NCBI GenBank assembly: GCA_910584055.1 | Contig: CAJTZS010000004.1 | Coordinates: 77,091 to 141,090, forward strand | Direction: 5' to 3' | Source of the DNA: an uncultured Muribaculaceae bacterium | Lineage (GTDB): Bacteria > Bacteroidota > Bacteroidia > Bacteroidales > Muribaculaceae | DNA: 64,000 nucleotides | Shown here: in pieces, positions 1-7,840 of the stretch | Position numbering within the stretch: the first letter of the stretch is position 1 | Layout: every line of letters begins with the position of its first letter | The notes under the pieces: model-generated | Told to the model about the DNA's origin: nothing | Seen by the model: only the letters and a program-made list of their open reading frames with translations | Database searches by the model: none | Translations under genes and position numbers: made by a program

Positions 1-387
1 AATTTGCCTGAAACCGTCGATCTCCCCAAGGTGGAGCGCAACGGCCAGACTATCATTATTCCTCTTGGGCCTGAACTTTGGTCGCAATTTTCCGAGTGGT
101 ATAATAACTCTGATATACCTGAATTTGAATTTGAGCTTACTGCTCTTGATTCAAATATTGACTTCTTCTTCAAAAATGGAGACGGCGAGGACGCAGACCT
201 CGAACCTTTACCAACCAAGCAAATCATCCTGAAATCAAAAGATGGTGAGGGAATAACTACTGACTTCGTCGATATTTATTCTGAATGTCTTACTTGGGAG
301 GATACCGGCGAGCCTATCTACTACGAAGATGAAGCGGGCAACGAATACGTTGCTGCCACAATCCATATCACCGTAAAACGCAAGTAA
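1..387 (+). CDS. Acidic protein of unknown function, 5' end missing
   Basis: The frame is open from the first base, so the true start is probably left of the window; about 128 residues are visible. I do not recognise the family. The product is acidic, with D/E-rich stretches in the middle and a basic end (VKRK), has no signal peptide or membrane segment, and alternates charged and hydrophobic residues like a small beta-rich domain. It stops 5 bases before the DUF4268-like nuclease gene, so the two are probably co-transcribed. It may be an accessory partner of that nuclease, but nothing in the sequence shows it. Confidence 0.55.
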   Translation, partial: NLPETVDLPKVERNGQTIIIPLGPELWSQFSEWYNNSDIPEFEFELTALDSNIDFFFKNGDGEDADLEPLPTKQIILKSKDGEGITTDFVDIYSECLTWEDTGEPIYYEDEAGNEYVAATIHITVKRK

Positions 388-392
388 CGATT

Positions 393-1520
393 ATGTTTAT
401 TCTCGACCAAGATAACAACCAACTCCAAAAAGCCAAGGTGTGCAGCTTTAAGGAGCTAAATCTTGAAGAGCGCAAGCATCTTCAAGAATGGATAGCAAAT
501 GAGCCTTCATCTCTCGGAGAAGAACTTCTCATTATTCAAAAAGAATTTGATGGTTTCGCCGATACTAAAGAACGCCTCGACCTTCTCGCCATTGACAAGC
601 AGGGGCGGCTCGTCATCATTGAGAACAAGCTTGATGATTCCGGTCGTGATGTTACATGGCAAGCAATCAAATACGCATCATATTGTTCGAGCCTTTCCAA
701 AGCGGAGATAATTCAGATTTATCAGAAATATCTCGCCGGAAAGGATGTCAATGCCGAAGAATCTATCAGTGAGTTCATGGATGGCACACCCATCGAGGAA
801 ATTGAACTTAATCCCGACAACTCACAACGTATCTTCTTCGTTGCCGCCAATTTCCGAAAGGAGGTTACATCCTCGGTGCTTTGGCTTTCTAACTTTGGTC
901 TTAATATCAAATGTTTCAAGGTCACACCATATCAATACAACAGCCGTGTATTGATTGATTTCGACCAAATTATTCCGATTAAAGACACCGAGGATTACAC
1001 CATTAGGATGGCTACCAAGAAACAGGAAGCCGCGCAAGAAGCAGGTGCGACTACCGTGCGCCGCAATAAACGCTATGCCTATTGGCAAGAGTTTATTGAG
1101 TATAACAAGAAAGTTGGAGGCCCATTTGCTACGTCAAATGGCACTCCCGACGCTTGGCTCGGCAAGTCAGTTGGTATCAGCGGAATGTCATGCAATGTTA
1201 CGATTAACAATGCCAATACATCTACTGAACTTTATATCAACTTCGGAGATAAGACCACGAATAAAGAAGCCTTCGATTTTCTGCAACAATATCAAACGGA
1301 AATAGATCAGGCTCTTTCTTCGTACAAACTTGACTGGCAACGCATGGATGACAGAGTAACTTGCCGTATCCGCGTTACCCACAGTGATTTGAGCTACCTC
1401 AATGATGACCAAAAAGATGAAATCTTTGTGTTCCTCACTGAATCTGCAAAGGCGTTTATCAACGTCTTTAGCAAGTATGCTCAAAAGTATAAGAAACAGT
1501 TGGCTCAGCCTCATAAATAG
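393..1520 (+). CDS. PD-(D/E)XK nuclease-like protein with DUF4268-type C-terminus
   Basis: This 375-residue protein has an N-terminal segment (about residues 55-110) with the pattern expected of a PD-(D/E)XK nuclease core: an acidic residue in RLDLLAID followed by IIENKL, giving D...E-x-K, as in NucS/DUF91-like nucleases. The C-terminal part (about 225-365), starting near RYAYWQEFIEY, resembles the DUF4268 domain that often follows such a core. Cytoplasmic, no signal peptide. It sits 5 bases after an acidic ORF and 7 bases before a helix-hairpin-helix protein, an arrangement typical of a small defence or DNA-processing operon. Catalytic activity is inferred from the motif; the family call is from memory of the pattern. 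A role in host defence is an inference from context only. Confidence 0.6.
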   Translation: MFILDQDNNQLQKAKVCSFKELNLEERKHLQEWIANEPSSLGEELLIIQKEFDGFADTKERLDLLAIDKQGRLVIIENKLDDSGRDVTWQAIKYASYCSSLSKAEIIQIYQKYLAGKDVNAEESISEFMDGTPIEEIELNPDNSQRIFFVAANFRKEVTSSVLWLSNFGLNIKCFKVTPYQYNSRVLIDFDQIIPIKDTEDYTIRMATKKQEAAQEAGATTVRRNKRYAYWQEFIEYNKKVGGPFATSNGTPDAWLGKSVGISGMSCNVTINNANTSTELYINFGDKTTNKEAFDFLQQYQTEIDQALSSYKLDWQRMDDRVTCRIRVTHSDLSYLNDDQKDEIFVFLTESAKAFINVFSKYAQKYKKQLAQPHK

Positions 1521-1527
1521 AACAACT

Positions 1528-2382
1528 ATGCCAAAGAAAATAAGTCTGAAAGCTCTCCAGATAATGCCTCCAAATGAGGCTATTAGACTTGAAACTCCCA
1601 TTGCATGGCTGTTTCAAGACGGCCAATTCGGAACAAGAACTTATCGCGCACTTGAAACTCTTAACTGCAAGAATACTTACGATATTCTCTCATTAGACCC
1701 CGCTCTTGTTCACTCTATTCCGAGTATTGGAGCGAGGACTGTGGCGGAAGTTATGGCATTCATGCTTCGATACCGTAGCCTTTTGGATGCGACTAATATC
1801 TCTTTGAAGAATCCGGAACTATCACCTTTCGATGTAGCTAAGAAAATTGTTAACGCGGGCCTTAGGTCGCATCATAACGATTTTCTTGCCATGTCTAAAG
1901 ACCTGCCATCCTCCGTTAGGGTGATAATCGACTTTAAGCCAAACGAAGAACCTCAATTTGGTTTTGAACCCGTTAAAGACGATGCTTTAACACTTCCGCT
2001 TACGTCATTGGTTTCAAAAGATGATGTTACCGATAAAGAGGAATTTGAAGATGCTCCAATCGTCAAGAAAAAACGTAAGGTTCTGGAGATAGTCTCACCC
2101 GATGGAGAAGTTTGGTCAGAGGAATTTGCATACTTGACCTTTATGAAGTTTATTGAAAAAGTAGGTATTGAGAAAGTCGCTGCACTAAATATCGAGGCGA
2201 AACCCGGAATACCTCTTGTCTCTAAACTGAAGCATGACCATACTTCAAGTAAGGCTTCTACCAATGGTTGGTATATTTTCACAGGTATAGCCAATACGAT
2301 AAAAGCCCAAATTGTTAAGGAAATTTCCCGGCAGCTTAATCTTGAATACGTTGCTCACAATTACACAAAAATATTAGATTAG
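1528..2382 (+). CDS. Helix-hairpin-helix (alpha-CTD-like) protein
   Basis: The start is the ATG 7 bases after the upstream stop; a longer reading would overlap the nuclease gene. The 284-residue product has, near residues 30-65, a segment (RALETLNCKNTYDILSL, then SIPSIGARTVAEVMAFM) that resembles the RNA polymerase alpha-subunit C-terminal domain and related helix-hairpin-helix folds, which bind DNA. A basic patch (KKKRK) lies near residue 180. The C-terminal third has no recognised motif. Together with the preceding nuclease it looks like a two- or three-gene unit in which this protein supplies DNA binding; that pairing is an inference. It ends exactly at the first copy of the ~80-bp repeat. 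Confidence 0.5.
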   Translation: MPKKISLKALQIMPPNEAIRLETPIAWLFQDGQFGTRTYRALETLNCKNTYDILSLDPALVHSIPSIGARTVAEVMAFMLRYRSLLDATNISLKNPELSPFDVAKKIVNAGLRSHHNDFLAMSKDLPSSVRVIIDFKPNEEPQFGFEPVKDDALTLPLTSLVSKDDVTDKEEFEDAPIVKKKRKVLEIVSPDGEVWSEEFAYLTFMKFIEKVGIEKVAALNIEAKPGIPLVSKLKHDHTSSKASTNGWYIFTGIANTIKAQIVKEISRQLNLEYVAHNYTKILD

Positions 2383-2461
2383 GGCGTTGCGGCACCGCCG
2401 CCGCGCTTTCGTGAATCGAGTCTAAGGTATCGACCAAAAGGCTTCAATCGCATAACGCATT
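2383..2461 (+). repeat. ~80-bp structured intergenic repeat, copy A
   Basis: It fills the gap between the stop of the helix-hairpin-helix gene and the ATG of the next gene. It begins GGGCGTTGCGG and ends CGCATAACGCATT. It contains an internal hairpin (GCGGC-ACC-GCCGC) and its ends pair as GCGTT with AACGC. It is the most diverged of the three copies, with changes in the central TCGAG/CTCGA stem region. Confidence 0.9.
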
Positions 2462-2842
2462 ATGAACAAACCCAAGACCGTTGAAGAATGGAACGCGCTT
2501 GCCGCTAAACTTAGAGCTAAGCAGCAAGTTCAGAAAAAGACCGTAGTAAAGCCTAAATCGGCCAAGCGGTCAGTTTCTGTTACGCCCACAAGGTCGTTAC
2601 CGCTCCATGTCGTTCAACGGCCTAAAAAAGGTAAGTTCAAAATCAAGTCATATTTTATGACTTTGCTCTGGAAGAAACGCGGCACCCGCGTTTACGAAGA
2701 TTTCACTTGCCAATGTTGCGGTAAATTCTTCTCCGAGGGTTGGCGTTACGTTGCGGAAGATAGTCGTGTCTATCTCTGCAACAAATGTAAAGCCGACATT
2801 AAGCCTCAATTTACTCGAATACTCTACACCCCAATGAAATAA
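2462..2842 (+). CDS. Small basic protein with a zinc-ribbon-like C-terminus
   Basis: The 126-residue product is lysine-rich in its first 65 residues (many K/R, no acidic cluster), then carries two CxxC-type pairs, CQCC near residue 84 and CNKC near residue 108, spaced like a four-cysteine zinc ribbon. It is cytoplasmic and probably binds nucleic acid or a partner protein; the family is not recognised. The ATG follows repeat A directly. The next gene starts two bases after its stop, so they form a two-gene unit. Confidence 0.55.
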   Translation: MNKPKTVEEWNALAAKLRAKQQVQKKTVVKPKSAKRSVSVTPTRSLPLHVVQRPKKGKFKIKSYFMTLLWKKRGTRVYEDFTCQCCGKFFSEGWRYVAEDSRVYLCNKCKADIKPQFTRILYTPMK

Positions 2843-2844
2843 CA

Positions 2845-3294
2845 ATGGACGAGAAGGACTATTTATATTATTTTTGGCAAAATAATAACGAAGAATGGTT
2901 GAAAGAATTTGCCTATCTTGCCAAGGATAAGAAACTTAAAGGTCTTACCGTTGGCGGTTTGACCGATAACAAAAAACTTATCAATCTTGCCGACTTTAAT
3001 CTTGAGGAACTTATGTGTGCTCAGGACATTATCAAATGTAAATTTGGTTCTCCTTCAGGAAGATACCACAAATTTAATGAAGATTATTCTTCGTATAATT
3101 TGAAGCACCTGGTCGAAGAATTGCTTAACAAGATTACTCATGGCCGTATCAATAATATATCTAACGGCACTCTAATCTTGGCTATGCACCATTGCGGCTT
3201 CTCGTTTCAAAGAATACCGGGTACTCCTAACTGTTATTTCAACGTGCCTAAGAAATGCTATAAACGTATGGAGGACGCATTGAAAGGTGTTTAA
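2845..3294 (+). CDS. Hypothetical protein (cassette unit 2)
   Basis: A 149-residue soluble protein with no recognised motif. It starts with an acidic and aromatic stretch (MDEKDYLYYFW), and the C-terminal half (from about residue 85) contains LVEELLNKITHGRINN followed by HHCGFSFQRI, which reads as a compact alpha/beta domain. It starts two bases after the zinc-ribbon gene and ends three bases before repeat B. Its role is unknown; a joint function with the zinc-ribbon protein is suggested only by their packing in one unit. Confidence 0.5.
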   Translation: MDEKDYLYYFWQNNNEEWLKEFAYLAKDKKLKGLTVGGLTDNKKLINLADFNLEELMCAQDIIKCKFGSPSGRYHKFNEDYSSYNLKHLVEELLNKITHGRINNISNGTLILAMHHCGFSFQRIPGTPNCYFNVPKKCYKRMEDALKGV

Positions 3295-3297
3295 TAA

Positions 3298-3377
3298 GGG
3301 CGTTGCGGCACCGCCGCCGCGCTTTCGTAAATCGAGCCTAAAGTCTCGACCGTAAGGCTTCAATCGCATAACGCATT
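3298..3377 (+). repeat. ~80-bp structured intergenic repeat, copy B
   Basis: Nearly identical to copy A and even closer to copy C in the middle (GTAAATCGAGCCTAAAG). The same GCGTT/AACGC outer pairing and GCGGC-ACC-GCCGC hairpin are present. It begins three bases after the upstream stop and ends at the ATG of the EEP nuclease gene. Confidence 0.9.
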
Positions 3378-4061
3378 ATGAAAATAGTAAGTTGGAACGC
3401 TAACGGAAAGTTCCGTGAAAAATATAAGGCAATTCTTGAACTTGATGCCGATATATACGTCATTCAAGAGTGCGAAAATCCCGAAACCTGCAAGGATCCG
3501 GGCTATCGCGACTTCTTCAAGAATTACCACTGGGCCGGTGTTTACTCCTATAAAGGACTAATGGTTTTCACCACTCGCCCTGACGTTTCTCTTGAACGCC
3601 TTGATTGGGGCGCGGAGGATAAACGTGTCTTTATACCTGTCAGAGTCAACGACTCTTTCAATCTTGTTGCAGCATGGGCTTGCGACCCATACTGCGAAGA
3701 ACTCCAGGATTGGATTGAGATTGTATCAGACCGCCTCAGTGACGAGACTATCATTATAGGCGATCTGAACAGTAATGTTACTCTCGACCCGAAGCACATC
3801 CGAAAATCAGGCAAGAGCTTCGGCCATGTAATTGAACTGCTTGAACCGAAAGGACTACTCCCTATGTGGCACCACTACCACAAACAGGAGCAGGGTAAAG
3901 AGAAAACTCCCACGTTTTATCTTTACCGTCATCTTGACAAGCCACTCCACATCGACCATTGCTTCGCAAGCCCGGAACTTGTCAAGTCAATTTTAATTCA
4001 TGCTCGTTGGCAATGGCTCTCTCTGAGCGACCATCTGCCACTCGAAATAGAAACGAAATAA
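3378..4061 (+). CDS. Endonuclease/exonuclease/phosphatase (EEP) family protein
   Basis: This 227-residue protein has the ordered motifs of the EEP (DNase I/ExoIII-like) fold: SWNANG near residue 5 (Asn), IQECE near residue 30 (metal-binding Glu), GDLNSN near residue 130 (Asp and Asn), HIDHCFAS near residue 193, and LSDHLPL near residue 218 (the Asp-His pair). All expected catalytic positions are present, so it is probably an active Mg-dependent phosphoesterase acting on nucleic acid. It is short for the family and has no extra domain or signal peptide. It opens the third cassette unit, directly after repeat B, and is followed two bases later by a tiny acidic ORF. Confidence 0.8.
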   Translation: MKIVSWNANGKFREKYKAILELDADIYVIQECENPETCKDPGYRDFFKNYHWAGVYSYKGLMVFTTRPDVSLERLDWGAEDKRVFIPVRVNDSFNLVAAWACDPYCEELQDWIEIVSDRLSDETIIIGDLNSNVTLDPKHIRKSGKSFGHVIELLEPKGLLPMWHHYHKQEQGKEKTPTFYLYRHLDKPLHIDHCFASPELVKSILIHARWQWLSLSDHLPLEIETK

Positions 4062-4063
4062 TC

Positions 4064-4219
4064 ATGGACGAATACGAAGATTTAGACGCATACAACGGAG
4101 ATACCGAACATGATATGTGGGTAGACTTCGACTATAACGAGAACACTGGCGAGTTGTCGGACATCTTCGATGACACCGACCTCGACCAATTTATTGACAA
4201 CTTAAACGACTGGGACTAA
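4064..4219 (+). CDS. 51-residue hyperacidic protein without Lys or Arg
   Basis: The ATG lies two bases after the EEP gene stop, and the stop overlaps the ATG of the next gene by one base, so it is tightly packed in an operon and probably real. I count 20 Asp/Glu among 51 residues and no Lys or Arg, giving a net charge near -20. Several aromatic residues (Y, W, F) are interspersed. Such composition is seen in DNA-mimic inhibitors and in small antitoxin or anti-restriction proteins; an inhibitor of the neighbouring EEP nuclease is a plausible but unproven role. Confidence 0.6.
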   Translation: MDEYEDLDAYNGDTEHDMWVDFDYNENTGELSDIFDDTDLDQFIDNLNDWD

Positions 4220-5427
4220 TGAAACAATACTTATTCATACTCTCAACTTTTCTGTTCTTCTGCTCTGCTTGTTCATCTAATGAAGATGAACCTATAATTG
4301 ATTTTTCTGTTTCTGTTGAAACTGGAGAAGTTGAATTTGTACAAGCCAATACAGCTTTATTTAATTATACTGTATCTTCCTCTAATGCTAAAATCTCAAA
4401 TGCTGGTATTGCGCTTTATCAAGATGGAGTGCTTGTAAATGAGTATATTGCGTCGCCTCTCTCTATGAGTGGACAAATTCAAGTTTCTGATTTGTCTCCA
4501 ATGACAACTTACTCATATAAGGCTTTTGCCGAATACACTAATCCTAACAATAATCAATCGGAAACGAAGTTTGGTGCAAGCAAAACTTTTTCTACAGAAC
4601 CTAAGTCAATCTTGCTAAAACAACCTTCATTCAGTGTAGAGGGAGGATATTCAATCAGTTCTTATAGAACAGGTGATTGCTCTTTATCTATTACTTCTAA
4701 TTTCGGTCCTGTTGGGAAAATGGTTTTAGAAGTCAGTTCTTTATCGGATTTTTCTGAAATTTATTTTTCAAAAAATATTAATTCTTCATCCTCAAATTCA
4801 GACATACAGTTTGAACTGCCACAAGGTAAATACTTTTGCCGAGTAAAAAGCCTCAATGATGAAAACTTGTGTTCTAATGTTGAAATTGTTCGAGTAATTA
4901 CTCGCAGAGGAACAATTATAGAGGATGGCTATGTCGATTTAGGCTTAGAATCATTATGGGCTACTAAGTTCTATTCAGTTGATGGTGATACAAAGACTAA
5001 ATACCTTTTCCCGGCTGCTACTATAAAATCTTTTGAAGGTCTAATGAATGAGGGTCAATCTTTTAGTGGTTCTCAATACGATTATTTGACGGATAAACTC
5101 GGGAAACCATACCGCATGCCTTCCTTGTTAGATTTTCATTTACTTAAACACTGCTGTATGTGGGAGAGAGAAGATGATTGCTTTATTATTTCAGGCTGCA
5201 CAGGTAATGCTATTCGTCTTAAATTTCATTCTGATGATTACATTGATGGTTGGGCTTATGGGTATCAATTATACAGTAATTATGTGGCTACTTCTTCTTT
5301 ATATACCGTAAAGGCTGTATGGTCATATCATCTTACTACTCCTAATGATGTTGTTGACTTTACTTATTGGCCATATAACTCTATTGACAGAGGTTTTCTC
5401 CTTTGGCCTCTTAAAGATATAGATTGA
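4219..5427 (+). CDS. Lipoprotein with a FISUMP-like C-terminal domain
   Basis: The 402-residue product begins with a signal peptide and lipobox (FFCSAC, Cys about residue 18), so it is an exported lipoprotein. Residues about 28-125 look like a fibronectin-III-like beta domain (SPMTTYSYKAFAEY). From about residue 235 the pattern GYVDLGLESLWA matches the start of the FISUMP/'major paralogous' domain common in Bacteroidales surface lipoproteins. The coding sequence is clearly more AT-rich than its neighbours, suggesting separate acquisition. It is the last gene of cassette unit 3, followed by repeat C. Confidence 0.65.
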   Translation: MKQYLFILSTFLFFCSACSSNEDEPIIDFSVSVETGEVEFVQANTALFNYTVSSSNAKISNAGIALYQDGVLVNEYIASPLSMSGQIQVSDLSPMTTYSYKAFAEYTNPNNNQSETKFGASKTFSTEPKSILLKQPSFSVEGGYSISSYRTGDCSLSITSNFGPVGKMVLEVSSLSDFSEIYFSKNINSSSSNSDIQFELPQGKYFCRVKSLNDENLCSNVEIVRVITRRGTIIEDGYVDLGLESLWATKFYSVDGDTKTKYLFPAATIKSFEGLMNEGQSFSGSQYDYLTDKLGKPYRMPSLLDFHLLKHCCMWEREDDCFIISGCTGNAIRLKFHSDDYIDGWAYGYQLYSNYVATSSLYTVKAVWSYHLTTPNDVVDFTYWPYNSIDRGFLLWPLKDID

Positions 5428-5433
5428 CCTTAT

Positions 5434-5510
5434 GGAGTTGCGGCACCGCCGCCGCGCTTTCGTAAATCGAGCCTGAGGTCTCGACCGTAAGGCTTCAATC
5501 GCTAACTCAT
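5434..5510 (+). repeat. ~80-bp structured intergenic repeat, copy C
   Basis: The core is nearly identical to copy B, but both ends differ in a compensating way: GGAGTTGCGG at the left and CGCTAACTCAT at the right, so the outer pairing is GAGTT/AACTC instead of GCGTT/AACGC. No gene begins at its right end, unlike copies A and B. Confidence 0.9.
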
Positions 5511-5536
5511 AAACTTACACAAGGCGTAAGTTCTCA

Positions 5537-5583
5537 ACGGACTTCGGCACCACTTTATCGTGGATCCGGAGTCCGTTTTTATT
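5537..5583 (+). terminator. Rho-independent terminator closing the cassette zone
   Basis: An 11-bp stem (ACGGACTTCGG with CCGGAGTCCGT, one G-T wobble) is followed by TTTTTATTT. It lies just downstream of repeat C and would end transcription coming from the lipoprotein gene. Confidence 0.8.
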
Positions 5584-5934
5584 TGACATGGCACTTCTGC
5601 AGGTCGTTTTCGCGCGGTTAAGGTCTTTTCCATTGTTCATCCTCTCGCCCCGGTGGGTCGGGCTACCCAAGAATTGAAGCAGAAGTGTTCCGGCTGCATG
5701 GTGACTGCGGCCACATTGTTTATGCTTCCTGCGGACAGTTGGCTTCGATGATTTCAGGGTGCTCTCTCCATCGAGGCGATAACCTCACGGGGAAGATTGT
5801 ATGAGAACGCCGTCGGAGTACCGCTCCACGGCAACGGCATAGCCCTGCGGGTTACGAGTGACATAATTTTGAGCAAGCGCGTTTTGCAAGGAACTTTACT
5901 GATGCTGAAAGCACAGAGGCACGATATGATATTT
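5584..5934. other. Stretch without convincing gene
   Basis: No ORF with persuasive composition. A 61-codon open frame begins at 5797 but has no start context or recognisable protein character and runs into the leader region. I see no clear repeat here apart from the flanking elements. Confidence 0.5.
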
Positions 5935-6158
5935 CACTACCGCGAAGGTAGGGCTGACCGCGCATCTGCGCCTGTGGCTTGACCCTCCGGGCTTGCAATC
6001 AACATTTCATAAATTCTTCACCCTCCAGGACCCAAGAATTTACCGCCAAGGCTTGAAATAACATTTGCAATCACGCTTTCACAGCTCTCCCTGATTTTGC
6101 GGTGTAAAAATCAAACGCGCTCCGGCGCACAGTAAAAACCCTCTTAAACTTCAAAATC
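5935..6158 (+). promoter_or_regulatory. Conserved hairpin leader, copy L1
   Basis: It shares with L2 and L3 an upstream block (GAAGGTAGGGCTGACCG), a CTTGAAAT segment, a GTAAAAATC motif and, at 6117-6128, a hairpin GCGC-TCCG-GCGC (cUNCGg-type loop) about 30 bases before the ATG. In L2 and L3 the stem bases differ but still pair, so selection on structure is likely. Confidence 0.65.
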
Positions 6159-6365
6159 ATGACCCACGTAATGAACTATACCGCAGCCGCTTCTCTCAAC
6201 TCCAACAACAACCTCATGGAGTACATGATCGAGGTTATCACCTTCGACGGCGAGAGCGAAATCGTCTATGTCGAAGCCAACAGCGCCGAGGAAGCTCAGG
6301 CTAAGGCCGCAGCCGAAGTCCCCGATGCAGACTACACGATGGTTCAAGGTTCTTGGGTAGCATAA
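6159..6365 (+). CDS. Small hypothetical protein
   Basis: A 68-residue acidic protein. From residue 20 it reads MEYMIEVITFDGESEIVYVEA followed by an Ala/Glu-rich helix and a short strand, suggesting one beta-alpha-beta domain; an internal start at Met20 is possible. It follows the conserved hairpin leader and is ended by a strong terminator 24 bases after its stop, so it is a single-gene transcription unit. No function is recognised. Confidence 0.5.
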   Translation: MTHVMNYTAAASLNSNNNLMEYMIEVITFDGESEIVYVEANSAEEAQAKAAAEVPDADYTMVQGSWVA

Positions 6366-6388
6366 CCCGACCTCCCCGAAGCAAGAGG

Positions 6389-6412
6389 GGCTTCCGCTTG
6401 GAAGCCTTTTTT
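6389..6412 (+). terminator. Rho-independent terminator
   Basis: A perfect 7-bp stem (GGCTTCC/GGAAGCC) with a GCTT loop is followed by six T residues, just downstream of the 68-residue ORF. Confidence 0.9.
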
Positions 6413-7065
6413 GCGCTTCTACCGCCCATTGAATTGCCTTCGTTGTTTTTCGGCACTTCGGCACCGCCTCTATGCCGAGGGCGCGGTCTGGCCCTGCGCA
6501 ATCGTTGTGCTCCGGGCAGGTTCCTGTCGGACATCCGAGCAGTCCGCGTCAGCACCACCGGCGACAGTTCTCCGCAAGATGATCAGGGCATTTCAAACCA
6601 TTATTTCGGGAGGGTCTGTATTGTCTTTCGTCAGCAGATGCGGAGTGGTTTTGTCGGCAAACTCCACTCAGTCCTCGCTGTCGCACCAACGATTAAGGAA
6701 TCGGCACATCGCGTCCGTTGTCGGCAAGTTCCAATGACGGTTTTGTGTCAGACGGTGTTCATCGTCGTTCATTCGGTCTGACTTACGTGAGCGACGGCCA
6801 CCGCCATCGCTCCCTCGACCTACGACGTTCTGATGCTTCGGGGTGCTCCGCACCGTGCTTTGAGCGCATGTAATCGGCGCACCCGCTCTTGGCTTCATCC
6901 GCTTTCTCGCCGTCCTTGCCACACCCTTGAAAGACGTTCCGCCTCACTTGCTGCCCCGATGAGTGCGGAGTGCTTGCCGGGTCTCTCCGACGGGGCGGTT
7001 TGGCGGATGTTCCCTGCGGTTAGTTTCCTTTGCCTTGAAGTCTTGGGGGAGTGAGTCGCGGCTTA
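6413..7065. other. ~650-bp GC-rich stretch without convincing gene
   Basis: Open frames here are short, Arg/Pro/Ser-rich and overlap on several frames, as expected for random GC-rich sequence. A TACCTTTG box on the minus strand at 7078-7085 could send transcription leftward into it, so a non-coding RNA is possible but unsupported otherwise. Confidence 0.45.
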
Positions 7066-7293
7066 TTTTTCCTGTCGCAAAGGTAGGACTGACCGTTCAT
7101 CGCAAAACGAGCCTACGGATTATCTGCATAAATTTTTATCAATCTCCACCTTACAGGTAGTATTGACCGGCCACGGCCTTAAAATTTTACTTGAAATTTT
7201 TGCTTTTCCATCACTTCCTCAGTTCTCCCAATTATTGCAACGTAAAAATTAAGAGCCTCGGCTCACATCTCAAACCCCCAAAACTTCAAAATC
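7066..7293 (+). promoter_or_regulatory. Conserved hairpin leader, copy L2
   Basis: Same architecture as L1: GCAAAGGTAGGACTGACCG upstream, then CTTGAAAT, a TCTCCCAATTATTGC block, GTAAAAATT, and a hairpin at 7253-7264 (GAGC-CTCG-GCTC) 29 bases before the ATG. The last bases before the ATG (AACTTCAAAATC) are identical to L1. The minus-strand reading of GCAAAGGTA is a TACCTTTG promoter box. Confidence 0.65.
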
Positions 7294-7581
7294 ATGGCAA
7301 AGAAAACTAAAAAATCCGCAGAAAACATCGCAGCTCAAACCGCAGCTCCCGCCGTCGAGACTACTCCGGCAATCACTCCCAAGCTCATCGTGGCTCAGCG
7401 CAAGTTCGACCGCTGGTACGTCTACTTCAAGGGCGTGGCTCCCAAGGACAACGTGGGATGCGGCTGCAAGACAGCCAAGAGCGCGATGCGCTACATGCAC
7501 TTGCTCAAAGCACGATACGGAGCGACTATCTCCCAAAACATCTACGAACGCCTCCAGTTCGAGGCAGCGAGGGAGGCGTAA
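7294..7581 (+). CDS. Small basic hypothetical protein
   Basis: A 95-residue protein with a Lys/Ala/Pro/Thr-rich flexible first third and a compact basic second part (KFDRWYVYFKGVAP, then CGCKTAKSAMRYMHLLKARYG). Cytoplasmic; no known family. The C-terminal helix-rich part could bind nucleic acid. It follows leader L2 and is the first of three closely spaced small genes ended by a terminator at about 8122. Confidence 0.55.
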   Translation: MAKKTKKSAENIAAQTAAPAVETTPAITPKLIVAQRKFDRWYVYFKGVAPKDNVGCGCKTAKSAMRYMHLLKARYGATISQNIYERLQFEAAREA

Positions 7582-7628
7582 GCCTCTCTCGCTTTCTCCC
7601 GAAAGTCAAACCTCAAAATCTCACGACG

Positions 7629-7829
7629 ATGAAAGAATATATTTGCTACACAAAACAAGGTCATTGGACCTTCTACGCCGACAACGACATTGACGCGATG
7701 CGCCTGGCCCTTTTCTACTGTTGGCGCGACGGCGAGGACTTCGATAGAGTGGAGTTAGGCAAATACTCCAAAACCTATACTCTCCGCATCTGTCAGATTG
7801 ACGAAAGAAACTCAATACAAACCCTTTAA
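7629..7829 (+). CDS. Small hypothetical protein
   Basis: A 66-residue product, starting at the ATG 47 bases after the previous stop. It is rich in aromatic residues (HWTFYADNDIDAMRLALFYCW) and looks like a single small alpha/beta domain. No motif is recognised. It probably belongs to the same small operon as its two neighbours (11 bases to the next ATG). Confidence 0.5.
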   Translation: MKEYICYTKQGHWTFYADNDIDAMRLALFYCWRDGEDFDRVELGKYSKTYTLRICQIDERNSIQTL

Positions 7830-7840
7830 TACCCGAAACA

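Noticed and set aside
2383..5510. The ~80-bp repeats as integron attC sites
   Set aside because: attC sites run from an AAC-type box to a GTT-type box; here the order is GTT...AAC, which no strand flip can correct, and no integron integrase is visible.
5797..5982. 61-residue ORF in the intergenic stretch
   Set aside because: No start context, no protein-like pattern and no neighbour linkage.
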